NCBI GenBank assembly: GCA_963920665.1
Contig: OY987263.1
Coordinates: 42,071,218 to 42,135,217, forward strand
DNA: 64,000 nucleotides
Source: Straminergon stramineum
Taxonomy: Eukaryota > Streptophyta > Bryopsida > Hypnales > Calliergonaceae
Direction of reading: 5' to 3'
Under the pieces are notes generated by a model. It did no database searches. It was given only the letters and a program-made list of their open reading frames with translations, and was not told where the DNA came from. Shown piece after piece: positions 11,190 to 23,900 of this stretch (the first letter of the stretch is position 1; every line of letters starts with the position of its first letter). Position numbers and translations under genes: made by a program.

Positions 11190-12366
11190 ATGATGTTGGA
11201 GTCGATAGTCGAAGAGAGCGAATGGATGCAGTGTACAACATGCAAACGATGGCGTCTTCTGCCTCCTGGAGTGAGCGCTGTCGGACTACCAGAAGAATGG
11301 TTCATAAACCTCTACTGTGCAACCATTCTTCGAGGGTCAACTATTCCCTAATTTATTGTTGTGTTGAAGGGTGGCGTGAGGATTAACTTAGATTGAGTTT
11401 TCTTTGCATGCTCTTCGCAAGGGCCTACATTTTCCTACTAGGATGAAGCCTTGCTTTAGGTTTTGTCACATGGAGCCTTTTAACAGAAACTGCGACGTCG
11501 CTGAAGTGGCTGAAACTCTTCCCGATTCTGTCATTGCCGTTCCTAATAAGTCTTCGGCAGCATACACAGGTAATTCAGCACAAATTTAATCTTCCTTGCC
11601 ACATTTGTTGAGTACTGTATCACCTTCGGTACGCCAACTTGAACTGCACTCTTTGCTTTTCGTATGGACTGCATTGTACGTAGGGTGAGAGACTTATCCC
11701 CTGTTCATGATCCCACTTCAAAGTCCGCTGGACAGTGAGTATGGACGGAATTCGAATCGGTATCCGTGCACCAATTATTGATACATGAACTGGTCGCCTT
11801 ACATTTGTGACTGATTTAGAAGTGATAACTTCATTTTCTCTCTGAGGTTGTCGATTTTTTTTTACAGATTATGAAATAGGAGGAGAATCAATTTTCACTT
11901 CAAAGTCGAGCTTCGAAATAATGGTTCCCTGAAGAAAAAGAAAGCGGTTATCAGTAACCGGCGTGAATTCAGAATCTGTTTCATGCAGATCGCACACCAA
12001 GGCCCACTGGACAATGGTAGGACATTTTCTTCAAAGAAAACTAAGTTCCTTCAAAGGAGCATTGAGAGTTTCTTCCCAAAGAAAACCGCGTTGATTCAAA
12101 AGAGCATCAAGGATTTATTTCTGAAGAAAAGAAAGCTCTTTCAAGTGAGTAGGAAGGATTACTTTCCGCAGAATACCAAGTTCGTTCAAAAGAGAATCAA
12201 GGATTTCTTCCCCAAAATTAAGTACTTCGAAGCCATGAAAAGTCTGAGACAAAGTATAGTGAACTGCGTCAACAGAGATGCCATGGAGGGAAATTCCAGG
12301 ACTGTAATCATGAATATCACAGCAGGATTTCGTAGACCTCGTGGAAGGCCAAGGAAGCTCAGATGA
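11190..12366 (+). CDS. CW zinc finger, 4x PIP-box repeat, AT-hook protein (4 exons)
   Basis: Proposed exons 11190-11299, 11460-11569, 11692-11734 and 11880-12366 give 750 nt (249 aa) with consistent phases (2, 1, 2) and GT/AG borders. Exons 1-2 rebuild a CW zinc finger: W12, C15, C18, W21, W37, C39 and C48, with WRLLPPG and LPEEW as in the family. CW domains read the histone H3 tail, often methylated K4. Exon 4 encodes four tandem 15-aa repeats at residues 140-199: KKTKFLQRSIESFFP, KKTALIQKSIKDLFL, KKRKLFQVSRKDYFP and QNTKFVQKRIKDFFP. Repeats 1 and 4 match the PIP box QxxhxxFF exactly; 2 and 3 are degenerate. The C-terminus RPRGRPRK (residues 240-247) is an AT-hook. Inference: a chromatin protein that could bind PCNA, A/T-rich DNA and histone tails. 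The short exon 3 and the exon 4 acceptor are the weakest parts of the model. Confidence 0.75.
12034..12213 (+). repeat. Tandem 45-bp coding repeat (4 copies)
   Basis: Four contiguous 45-bp units encode the PIP-box-like repeats. At the DNA level units share words such as 'ttcaaaagag.atcaaggatt'. Divergence between units suggests an old expansion kept in frame. Each unit ends in an aromatic pair or Leu-Phe preceded by Ile/Arg-x-x. Confidence 0.85.
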
Positions 12367-12947
12367 GTTTCAGAGCAGGGAGGAGATTCATGGGATTCAA
12401 GGTAATTTTGATTTGGAATATTGATATCTTTATGGAAATCATGTCATCGCTATGGCTGCGGATGTATTGAATATTAAAAGTTCTGAACTGTCTACCAATG
12501 TGAGCATTTCTCTTATTATTCTATTTGAGGATAGTGTAGGTAGTTGTGGGATTCTTCCAATTCAGGCCATAGCCTCGATGACAATAACAAGGAGCACTAA
12601 CATCGACCTTGGTACTGGGGACCTTGATGAGGGTATGACCTTTTATTCTGTACGGTTTGGGGCACGAGTCTAATACTATTTGGCATATGGACTGAGTCAA
12701 ACGATTCAATTGCATAAATGACAGCCTCAGAGGCGTTCTCCATCAGAGTTGAAGGAGGTACAGGCACAGGATGCAATGTTGTAAAGAGGACGACAACACT
12801 TTGGACCGGAGCAGCGCTTGATTGCACAATATTTATGGTCATAGGTGTACATTTTCATGTTGAGCCAAGGAAGCAGCTCCTCCTACATTTCAATATGGTT
12901 TAAGTAATTGCCCTCTAGTTGCTGAGCACATGACACAGTTGATGGAG
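12367..12947. other. Convergent intergenic spacer
   Basis: This lies between the stop codon of the CW/PIP gene (plus) and the stop codon of the DJ-1-like gene (minus), so it should hold both 3'UTRs. Open frames of 60-80 codons occur on both strands but have no recognisable domain and overlap each other. Confidence 0.5.
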
Positions 12948-13927
12948 CTAGAGTCGAACATCGGGTGATGGTGCGGCAGAGGCGGCGTCCAGCTGCTTCT
13001 TCACATCCGGCATCATCTTCTCTACCAACGAACGAGCGATGGCTACAACGTCGGGGCTGGCTTTGGCAACAGATCCGCAGTTGAAGGGAGGCTGGGGATC
13101 GTACTCCATCAGCAACTGCACCACCTTCGCAGTGGTTTCGTCGGAGAGTAGCGCAGCTAGTTTCAAACCCATGTCAATTCCTGCTGACACTCCTGCCGCC
13201 GTGATAATCTTACCCTGCAATCCATCAAGGTATTAGCCATTTTCATCGATCTATCACTGTACGATTATTTTCTCCAGTGCCAGCATAAGATTAACATGCT
13301 GTGCATTCTATTGTGGCATGGACAAAATTGTCAGCGTACCGATTGTACAACTCGAGAGCTGACGGGGATGGCACCGAAGTTGGACAGAAAGTTTAGGAAC
13401 ATCCAGTGCGTGGTTGCTTCCTTTCCTTGCAGAATGCCTGCGGCGCCCAAGAGCATAGATCCCGAGCACACCGAGGTTGTGTACAAGCTTGTCTCATACG
13501 CCTTCAAGCATCCAGACGAGGTAAACCGATCAGTCGCGGATTTTTTAGATAGTAGATTCAGGAAAATACGAAGCATATGTGGAATGGCGTCAAGGAACAG
13601 CATCAAGATGAAGCTTGTCGCATGAAAAGCTCGTACCTTGCGAATCCAATCGAGGATGGGCTTGTCAGCCATAAGAGCGTTGGTGCCTTCACCTCCGGGC
13701 ACGACAATGATGTCGGGGCTGGGCACTTCGTCGAAAGTGGCGGTGGCCTGGATAGAGAGCATGCCCCCGTCTGCGGTGAAAAGACCTTTTCTATGGCTTA
13801 CAAACACCACCTTCACATTGGGAAGGACGTGCAGTGGCTCGTATGGTCCTACGAAGTCTAGTGCTGTCACATTGTCGAAAATAGGGATGGCCACCTGCAA
13901 AACGCGTGGGGAGCCCACTGCTTCCAT
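12948..13927 (-). CDS. DJ-1/PfpI family protein, isonitrile hydratase-like (3 exons)
   Basis: Exons 13637-13927, 13340-13501 and 12948-13214 join in phase 0 at GT/AG sites and give 239 aa, a normal length for this family. Exon 1 has the N-terminal strand and loop (VAIPIFDNVTALDFVGPYE), with Asp24 where isonitrile hydratase InhA uses a catalytic Asp, then PDIIVVPGGEGT. Exon 2 has TTSVCSGSMLLGAAGIL with the nucleophile-elbow Cys109, then KEATTHW. Exon 3 has GKIITAAGVSAGIDMGL. These are class I glutamine-amidotransferase-like signatures of the InhA-type branch. The substrate is not known; 'isonitrile hydratase' is a family label. The frame stays open 30 codons upstream to an ATG at 14017, so a longer N-terminus (possible organelle presequence) cannot be excluded. 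I chose 13927 because homology-like sequence begins there. The branch is common in bacteria and fungi, so old transfer is possible. Confidence 0.9.
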
Positions 13928-14967
13928 TTTGTCGGTGAAGTAAGCACTTCTGTTTTGGGATCGAGTACCAGCTGAGAGCGAATGTACAAGATCAGAAAGA
14001 CAAGAACAAAAATCCATTGTGAAAGAAAATAAGAAATTCTAATGTCAGAAAAAACAGAATAGCAAGACATATTTACATTTACAGGCAATCGGACGCAGGA
14101 TTGCCTAGCAGAGGGTAAACGCTGCAATGGGATTGCCAAACAAGTGACCGTCTAATGCCAGGCAGGTATTGTATCATCTCGCAGCCATCAAACATTAACT
14201 AAAGGACACATGTAAGTAGAATGTAATAGATCACCAACACGGAGCAAGCAGTATAAATCTCTCCACAATCAGCTCGTGCGCAAACGTCACAGACTCAAAG
14301 ACAGGAGGGAGCCATGGCTGGCTCAGAATGTGCACCTTGTGCGCAGAGGAATGTGCAAGTGCAAATGAGAATTCCCCGACGCAAGAGCTGGATAAACTGA
14401 TCCGATGAAATCCTTGTCAGTGGGCCATCGTTAAATATTGGCAAGGTGGGAGGATAACTTGGGCAGTAAGCTCCCTCAGAAAACCAAGTTTTATTAGTTA
14501 GTACAACTCGACGTACAATGATCAAACTTGCGGCCCAAGGCAGAGCCTACTACTTATGGATACCGTGCTCCTGTTCAGATATACAGTGAAGCGGACTGGA
14601 CAAAATTGCAATGAAGAATTGAAGACTTGACGATCAGATTCTATGCGCAGGAGTGGAATCCATGAACTCATCCTGCCTTTGCAATCGTAAAGGAGGCTGT
14701 TCCGTCGATGAACAACAGGTACTCATCCTAATAAACAGGGGTGAGTGTAAAGGTCGTGACCCGGCAGTCTATCCGGCAAACCAGCCAAGCATAACTACTT
14801 CCCGGATGACTTCTATGCAGGACAGAAGTGAGCACGTGAAGGTGTTCACCCTTGGGAATTTTGTGTGAAAAGGGCAGGTCTTGCATGAGTGCTCTTGGGT
14901 TTCAAGCAAATGATTGATTCCGTATCATAAAGGCTCATTTCTATAATGACCAACTTATCCTTCCACG
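13928..14967. other. Upstream region of the DJ-1-like gene and spacer
   Basis: GC-richer up to about 14.9 kb, then AT-rich. It probably contains the promoter and any 5'UTR exon of the minus-strand gene. No other gene is supported; a 71-codon plus-strand frame at 14653 has no recognisable domain. Confidence 0.45.
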
Positions 14968-15119
14968 AAGTTAGTAAAAAACAATGTCATAGTCAATAAA
15001 AACCAATTGACATTTTTTGTATTTTTTGACAAAAAATAGAAAATTTGTGTTGAATGCAATACAATTTTCAAAAAATGTTAGTTGGTTTTTGTTGACTGTA
15101 ACATTGTTTTCTACTAGTG
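14968..15119. mobile_element. CACTA-like MITE remnant, ~150 bp
   Basis: The left arm from about 14968 (AGTAAAAAACAATGTCATAG) is complementary to the right arm ending at about 15118 (reverse complement CACTAGTAGAAAACAATGTT), with roughly 40 bp paired. The right end has the CACTAG terminus; the left terminus is eroded. It resembles the element at 667-852 in its end sequence but not in its interior. Confidence 0.6.
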
Positions 15120-17089
15120 TTGTAGGATTAATGTATTCAATGAACCCCGCCATATGACAAAATGGTTCATTCATTATTCTATAATTTGAAGAGATACTTT
15201 CGGATTGTCATGGGAACTATGTGGGGAATTAAGAGAGTCATGTTAGCATTCTAAAAGACAAGACTAGTTGACTTCCCCCTAGGGTTGACAAAGGGAAGCT
15301 ACATGATTTTACTTTGACAACCTATGATATATCATTTTTTTTCCAATAATGGGTAGACCAAAATACATGTTGAATATTTCTTGATTTGCCATTTTTTATT
15401 TCCTAAATACTAATTTTGTAGTCTATACTTTTTGTAGCCTATATGATTTTTACCTCTAAGCTAGCTTCTACCACAATCTATTTCAATTGTCCAGTTTTCC
15501 AATTTTCATTTACATGTGCCTATTTCATTAAATTTTTATATATTTTCAATGTTAGTATTCCCAAATTCTAATTCCACATCAATCAACATGTAGAATGATA
15601 CATGAATTAATGATATATTTGTCAAATTATTTTGGAGTATGGACAATGGATGCTCTGAAAGTCACCAAATAAACATTTGAGCATGATTAATATAAGGAAA
15701 ATTGCATCTAATTGTGGCATGTACCTCAATCCAATCCCTAAAAATTATTGCCTAAATATAACCTCTTTTCTTGAAAATTGAGGTGGATTTTAGATGAACC
15801 TATTTTTAGCAATTCAAAAATCAATTTCAATAATTTATTCATATGATGCCTAAGAAATGCATGAAGAGAATTTGGAATACTCTTTGATTTCAAATGAACT
15901 TCAATAATTTACTAATAGAAAGCACATTGAAATTCTTGTTTATATGATATAAGGTGAAGCTATTTTTTTATTGGATACTTTAAGAAAATGAAAAAGATTT
16001 TTTTGTGTTTTAATATGTATTTTTTATCTCCTATCAATACATTATTTCAAATGTTTGAGCCAATTTAAAATTGTTGAGATTTTTATTAATTCTTATAGTT
16101 TACGTTCAAAATTTTACATGATTTCAAATCTACACAAATATATCTTGAACTAATGATTTATAATAAAGTGATTTCATTTGTATGTAGTGACAAATATAAA
16201 AATAAAATTTTTATTCTTACAGTGTTGAAAAATGAAGCTTATTAAGTAGAGGATATTAAAGATTGATTACATGTTTATAAGTTTTGTGCTTTCAAATTAA
16301 CTAATTTATAGTAACTTAGTTTCAGATTGAAGTATAAAAATATGTTATCCCCTTAATGTGGTCATATAATGCTTATAGAGTTACCAATATGATCTCAAAA
16401 TTGTCTTTGGTGTAATGTCTTCAACTATATATACATATGACGCAACATGCAATTCATGTAATGCAATAGAGCCCTTAGTAAATGGTTTTGAATCTTTTTG
16501 AATTCTTGTTTTGATTAATACTAGCACAAACTTGTTGCAATATAGCATTGAATTGAGGAAAATATGGATTGGATAACGTGTTGAAGTCTTAGAAAATTAG
16601 ATGAAAAACATTCAAGAAGACATGATGAAGCATTTGAGATGAAAACGCGACCATATTTGTGACAATGGGTCATGACATGAATCATAACACTTTGTACTTA
16701 ATATAATAGATAACTTAAAAAGGATTATTCAATGGTACTCTCAATAATATAAAAGAATGTGGATATTTATCCAATAGTGATATATGGCTCAATATATGAC
16801 TCAAATATGAGTGACTATTTTTGAAAAAATTCAAAGATTTACCTACCTATCAATATAATTTGAAAGAGAGTAGATTTTCAATTACTAGATTATGAATGTT
16901 TTAAGAATTTCTTTGAGAGCTAAGTACATCCAAGTATATTGAAAAAACAAGTTCATCAATTCGTTAGAAATGTGAGTAGTCTAGTCATTTGGTGCTTTGT
17001 CATTTATAAGCAAGGTTTGGAACTAATTCATACTAAAATGAAATTAAATGAAAAACTTGAAAAAATGAAAATAAAATGATTAGATTCTT
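15120..17089. other. AT-rich gene-poor DNA
   Basis: No gene supported. It contains one member of a dispersed repeat pair at about 16588-16710 (see that entry). Confidence 0.5.
16588..16710 (+). repeat. Dispersed repeat, copy 1
   Basis: The core GATGAAAACGCGACCATATT plus GACAATGGGTCATGAC recurs in inverted orientation at about 34340-34475. Similarity also extends into the flanks (TTAATATAATAGAT; AGATGAAAAACATTCA). Family unknown; no coding capacity. Confidence 0.65.
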
Positions 17090-18500
17090 CTCTAACCTTA
17101 TTTATTTTGCTTGGAAAACTCTGGATCAAGTTTCCTTCTCTCTTAACAAGTATCACTCCCCTATCTCCTTGGGGTGCCCGAAGTGTCTTAGTGAGCAAGG
17201 GGGGACATTGGGGGTGACTTCCCAAGCCTTGCAATAGGCTAAGAAGGGAGAAATAAGAGACTTCTGAGCAAACAAGGCGCAATAGCACCTTGGTTAAGAA
17301 GGTCATTATAGCATGTTATACATGCTTAGAAAGCTCTAGAGAAGAAACTTCTAACTGTCTCAAGTAGATTCTAATCGTCCAAAGAACGTGTGATTTGGAC
17401 TAGTAAGCTAGAAGTTATGCCTATTCAAAGTTGAAGGTGTCTTGGTCGTGCCGTGACACTCAAAGGCTAGGTGTGAGGGGTTCTTAAAGAATCACTCAAC
17501 AAAGCATGACATGTAGCATATCATTGGAAAGCTACAAAGACAAGGAACCTAGAATGACAAGCATTACAAGGTTCTAAGATATGAGCCAAAAGTTATGGCC
17601 AAGAGAAGGGCCGTGGTGAAGGCGTGATGTCACTCCCAATGTACCCGGATCTTTAGAGGGTCATAACTTTGTGAGCACTTGTCTAAATGGGACAAGTGAG
17701 AGGTCCATCGGCATCTACTCGTCACGTAGATATCCAAAATGGGCTTGCATTTAGGATTTGGAGCCGTGACAATAAAGTTTCACCGTTTGAAAGTTCGGTA
17801 GTCCAAACAGAGTGGAAACTTAGGAAGTTCAGTTGGAAATGGGTGGTCTTTCAAAACCCAAGGGGGTTTAAGAAGTCCCTTTGACCCTCAAGGGGAGGGT
17901 CTACTGAGAACTACAAAGAGTACTATAGGAGGGGTTGGTCTCCCTCCTCTCTTCCTCTTAGAGCCTTGGTGAATCTCAGTGACTCATGGGTGGTAATGTA
18001 ACTTCACCACCAGCTTCAAGGTTCCTTGGGACACTTGTGTGTGTGTCCCAGGGCACTGGTTGGTTGGAGTCCCATTCCTTGCTAGGCCTTTGGTAATGTG
18101 TCCCGAGTGGGGAGTCTCGATTAGTGTTGGTGTAAGAGTAGCAAGTATACAACGGGCCTAGTATGAAGTGGGGTAACAACTAAGGGCAATTAGGATCGTG
18201 GTGAGTAGTATCACCATAAGTCTTAGCACAGTAAGATGGAAATTCCTCCCCATGTTACCAAGTGACATGCCAGGTGTCACGAGTGGAGTGCGTGCTAGAA
18301 GTCCTTAGCATTGGGACTTAGTAATGTGAGTTGAAAATGAGAACTAATGCTGTGAATTCGTGGCATGTATAGTGTTAGTTAGTTCAGGCCTAAGTGATAC
18401 CGATATTGGAGCGTGGTGAGTCTTGAAAGCTATGAAGGGCTCTTGAAGTCTGGTTGGAGGTGTAAGGTGTTACTAGGGCCGTGACAAGAAGCTCTCTTTT
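17090..18500. other. GC-richer non-coding block, possibly LTR-derived
   Basis: Base composition and word use differ sharply from the AT-rich flanks, yet no frame longer than 92 codons exists and none shows a domain. Such blocks are often retrotransposon LTR or untranslated internal sequence. I could not find a second copy in the window or clear ends, so this is a guess. Confidence 0.3.
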
Positions 18501-20699
18501 GGTTTCAACTTTCTTCAAGTCTTGACTCTTGACTTGAAAATTTCACAAAATTCTAAAAAATTTGCATAAAATAAATACATTTAATTTAATTTTATAGAAT
18601 CCAATTGTCTTCAAGTAAAAACTAATTTGTGATTGTGATTTTGACTCTGTTTATGTACATCAACATAACCCTATAATGACTTTGAAGATGCTTTGTATTT
18701 CATGGATGACTTTGGAGATGTTTATAGGTTGGATAATTTGTTTATTCATTTAATTTTTTAGAAGATCTTCAAACTTATTTGTAGTAGTTGTTGTTGAAAA
18801 TTCCTTCTTTGTGGTATTATTGATTATTTTATAGATTAAGATGCTTAATTCACTGATATCACCCTTTAGTAGGTTTTGGCTACTTTATGTTCTTTATGAT
18901 GTAAATTTAAATCATAAAAATGATCCTTTTTGAATTTGAACCAAGCCGAAGATAAAAACAATGTTTATTAAGATTAGTTTCTATTCAGATTGGAAAAATG
19001 AGAAAATCTTTTAAAGTCACTATTTTATTATTGCAATTTGAACTTGAAACCTATAATTATAGTCTAGTTGTTGATTATCAAATTTTTGAATGACATGATA
19101 TCTTTGGTCCAAACAATGTTTTGGTTTATGCTTTTGCATTTTTGTTTATGGAAGAAAACTTAGGACCTTACTATTTAGCACAAATGATTAGACTTGTTGG
19201 GTCTACGAGGTCTACAATTTGATTTTTAGTAGTATTTGCAATGCAAGCTCAATCATCTAATTTGATGAAAACAACAATTTGCCATTGGCAAGGGTGTTTC
19301 CCTTGAAATAAATGCCTAATTAGCCTGAGGTATGCGTACTTTCAATTGACACTACTTACAAATCATTATAGTTACAATTATGAATTTTCAATGAGCTTAA
19401 AGCAGGTGTATCTAATCATTCATCCAGTGTCCAATAAGTGTCTAAGAAAGGAATCCAAAATATTTTTTTTTGACTACCAACAAGATTCAAACCAAAACTA
19501 TGTAATTTAACAATATAAACAATGCACAATTATTTATTTGGATGCATTTAGGTGTAGTTCAAGGGGCAATTCATCACTCCTGAAAACCAATATCAACTAG
19601 TTTAAATCCATCCCTCTAAAATATGCCAAGGCAGTGAAGACACGCAAGCCTCTACTATTCTAATAAACCCTTGCTACAATTGGTTATATTACATATTTTG
19701 AGCTTATTAGTTACTTCGTGCTTGTGTTTGTTTAATACTAAGCACTTGGAATTTAATCTTGGGAAATTTTGCCCTAAGTGCTTGGAATTTAAAGACCGTT
19801 GTTGATTATGGAGACAAGCAAGATGTTTTCTGGTTCTAAGCTAAACATGATGGAAAATACCAAACCAAGATAAATTTAGAAGATCTAATTGTACCAATTG
19901 AAAGAGGTATGAATGATTAGAGCTTTGCAACACATTTTGTGATGAATGATGGTTCCCAATTCAGATTTGTGCATTGATTCATATATTTGCATCCCATATT
20001 TTATTTGTTTTTTCAACCCCTAAATCACACCCTAACACAAAATTTCCCAAATTTTGCACCAATACATTTGTTTCCAAATTTCCCACACCCATCCCCTTTC
20101 ATCAAACCTCAAATTTATTCTAAAACTCTAGCTAACAAGGATACAATGTCAATTTCAACTACAATGTAGTCAACTAGACCTTAATGGATTAAAGCACATT
20201 TCATGTCAAGGCTTGGTCAAACTTCATTAGATTTCAGCATTAAAATACACATTTCCAAAATTTGATATTTTTTCACATATAGTAATATATAGTTCAAATT
20301 TAATATCATTTTTTTCATAATTAATAATATCAAATTGAATTATATATGATTTAAAAATTTTATTTGTAAAAATCAGAATAATTACAAAAATGCTTAAAAT
20401 AGTATGATATTCACAAGAAAAATGGAGATAATAGTGGCAAACATCATGGAGTAATTGATGTCTTCTTTGAGTTCACATCAAGAAAAATTTCATAGAAAAA
20501 TTTCACAAAGTAGTGTGTTCTAACCTTTTAAGATGCTATCTTCAAGGTGTTAAAAAAATATCAATTTTAACAATTTTGAGAAAAATTAAAGAAGAATAAG
20601 AAGTAGATTATTGAAGATACATTTTCTTAGTTAAGTTTAAAAGCATTTTAAATCAAGAACTATGTGAAAATTCAAGATTGGACTTTCATTGGGGTTTGC
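18501..20699. other. AT-rich gene-poor DNA, nothing recognised
   Basis: Only low-complexity short frames; no repeat pair detected by eye. Confidence 0.5.
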
Positions 20700-20945
20700 A
20701 ATGTCCTTTAACCCTAAAAGGACGGATTGGTGACCATAGAAATCATCCTTTTTGGAACTGTGTGACATCATCTACTTAAAAAAAAACTAAAAGTATTCAT
20801 TGGAGGTCAAACTACAGAATGTGCTTGATCTCTTCTTTTTGCACAAAATTCTGAGGATGAACAATTGCATTTATGTCCAAGATAAGAAGATTCTTTGTCA
20901 TTCATTGGACAAAAAACGTCCACCGCGTCATTTACAGGTCAAAGG
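20700..20945 (+). pseudogene. Remnant of a dispersed coding repeat (possible LINE ORF1-like)
   Basis: This stretch is the diverged inverted counterpart of the better-preserved copy at 50980-51267. Shared landmarks in order: GGACGGATTGGTGACC, GTGTGACATCATCTACTT, CATTGGAGGTCAAACTA, GAGGATGAA and AAACGTCC. It is broken by several stops in the coding frame. See the 50980 entry for the reasons it may be a LINE ORF1 piece. Confidence 0.45.
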
Positions 20946-23900
20946 TTAAGTGGGGCAAAATACCCCAAACCCAACAACTTGGAACATTTGCACATGCACA
21001 ACAAGAGTAGAAGGTATATTCCCCTGGCCTTCGAATCTGGACCCCAAAGTCGGAAGCAGGAAACCCTTCCGACTACAGTACTTCGAGGTTCTGCTGCTTC
21101 TCTCCAGCGATGGCGGGTTCCGTGAGTCTTCAAACCCTCCATTTCCCTCGTCGCCTGCGCCTTACCATTCCAAACTGCAAAGGCGACCCCTCCTTCCCAA
21201 CTTGCACTCAATTCTCACAATAATTATGCTCGCGAGAGGAAACGGAACCGCACGTGGAGACTAACTTACTTCGGTATAGTCTCTGCAAGACTTTGAGATC
21301 CCCTTTTCGTCAACTGCTGTTTTGATTTGAGAGTACAGCACTGTGTTTGGCTTGCGCATGGAATTCGAAACAGTTCCGGTGATCGATCTTTAGTTTGTTT
21401 TCTCGTGGTGGTGTTCGACCGAAGGTCTTCGCAGTTTAGTTGGTGACCTAGTGGAGGTAAGGAATGTCAGAGATGGATGTTAGTGGTAGCTCAGATGGCT
21501 ATCTGAGCAGACGAAGCCTTGGCACACGGAGACCGCCATCCCCGAGGGCAGAGACTAGGGAACACTTCGTACTTCGTTGATAACGTTGGATAGAGTCGAT
21601 TTGAAGCTGCAATTGAGGATAATTAGAATGGCAGCGTACTACAGGTGTCGTCTGCTCTGCCTTGCGATTTGGCTGAAGTGAAAATTACATTGGAGCGATT
21701 GCTCCTTTGACAGATGTGATGGTGTCCATTCTAGCGAATTTCAGACTTGTTGTCGTGTGCCATTCTGTGTTAGGGTTTGAAGAGAAGTACTGGTAAGTAC
21801 TGGTTGTGACGAAGAGGGGTCTGGCAACTAAGTGGTGAAACCAATTCCTTTGCTAGAATGTTGGGCTGATGTTCTTTTGCTGATGATTCTTCTTGGCTGG
21901 GTGTCCAGTTCCGTTACACCTGAGTAGCAGCCATGAATGAAGTCAATAATGGCTGAGTTACCAACCCGTGTCTGAGAGCCTGTGGTTAAGTTCAGGGGTT
22001 GAATGGACCAGTCTCCTCAGTGGCTGTGTTGCCGATTCCAATATGGTCTCGAGTTCTCCAGCTGCATGTGTATTCGTCTGTTTTCGCAAACTCTGAGCAC
22101 AGTGATTAGTTGGCAAGGAATGCATCAGATACAAAGACCTGATGCATAAGATGAACCTAGCAGTTGTTTTGATGAGGTTACAGTTTGACGCCACTTGATT
22201 AACATCTCTGGAACGGTACTGTCTCGAAACAACTGGGACTTTTGCGGTGATTTTGGCCTGTGGGAAATGGGTGAAGTGAGAGAGAGCTGAATGTTTGTTT
22301 GCCCGTCTCTTTTTCAGACAAGCCACAATGGGAAACAAGCCACAAGGTCAGCCAAGGCACATAAGGGCAGTTTGCCGAGTGTTCTTTAGCTACAGTGTTG
22401 GATGCGTGGTTCGTTGACATGTATCAAGTTGGTCACACCAAAGCACCATTTTTTTAGGCTGAGTTTTGACAAGATACAGTTTTGGGCCATGATCCCGTGA
22501 CAGCACATCAAGTTTGTGCGTGATCTCTCCAGTTGTGAAAGCGCGAACTTAAGAAAGCTCTACCTTTGAAGTTGCTAGATTGAAGGAGTCGTAAATTAGT
22601 AGTCCATTGCAAGGTAGGCGGCCCTTTCTTATCTTTCTTATAGATGTATACCAAATATGCTGCATTCCTCGTAATCAAGCTATGACTGTCGGGCTGGCGC
22701 TTGGGTAGAGCTACTAATTTTCTCTGGTTAAGATCACCCTGCGACATGTGCATTTGTTGTTTCTGTCATGTCATCTCCTAGGGAGGGCACATATATTGTG
22801 GTGTGCTTTTATCTTCGTTGTGTTGTATTCTGATATAGCAGATGATTTGGTTTATAAACATGAAGGCTCTCTATTAAGAAAGTTCTTTGCTGTTGTGCTC
22901 ATACTGTATGTGTGTTCTCTCATTTTCATGCCAGGATCCATATTGCTACCCCTCACAATATGAACGTGTTGGGTGTGAACCCGATTGGATTGCTGATCTC
23001 CGTTTTTGAATGGTGAACTCCGTACTAAACTCACCCATGGGTATAGTTATTAATTTTCTCTCATTCCGGTGTATTTAGGATCTCACTCTTGTGGCAATTT
23101 AATATTTGTTGTGCTAGATTCTGTATTTTTGAAGCACTTCCAACAGTTTCAGTTGAACGGCGTTCACTGGTATTGTACTTACTGTCGTGTCTCTCTCTTC
23201 TATTGCAGGACCCACATTGCTATCCATGACAATGTCGCGTGGGTGTTATGCGTGAGTACGATCGGGATGGTCATCTCCGTTTTTGGCTGGTGCAGTTTTT
23301 TTCTAAACTCCCTTTGTAATGGAGATTGTTGCGTGTTTTTCGTTGATTTCATATTCTTGTTATGGATAGTATTGTTTTAGGATTGGGAAAAGTGTGCTTA
23401 ATTGGTATCTTGCTCTGACCAAGCAAGATGCTCTCACCGGAGTCTTCTACACGCCAGTGTCACGTTTTATCCATACAACCAGAAGACTGTATACTCTGAT
23501 GGATTTGGGGACAGATTACATCTCAGGTTGTGGAATTCAGAAGGAGCTTTGCATGATTTGATGAAATTGGCAAGTTGTAGAGTGACAGTGAAGACCGTGA
23601 TTCAATCAAGTTCTGCCTTCATTTTCATGTGGGTCTCGCAGGTTGTTTTATCGGAGTTTTTACCGAAGACAAGATCAGCTATCTCGAGTGGCCTATGCTG
23701 TAGGTGACTTGCCCTATGGTGGTTCAGATTGCTTTATTTTTGTTGATGACATCCTACATTTCACAGGCAATGGATGATGACGACTGGGAGTCACTGTTTG
23801 AGCAGTTTATGATGTTGAGAGTGATTTCCTGATGCCATGTGAGTATATGAAGGTTTTGAAGTCGGGCACAATAGTGGGAAGCGGAAGAATTTGAAGAATA

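Noticed and set aside
17090..18500. Solo LTR call for the GC-richer block
   Set aside because: No defined TG..CA ends, target duplication or second copy could be found, so only a tentative description was kept.
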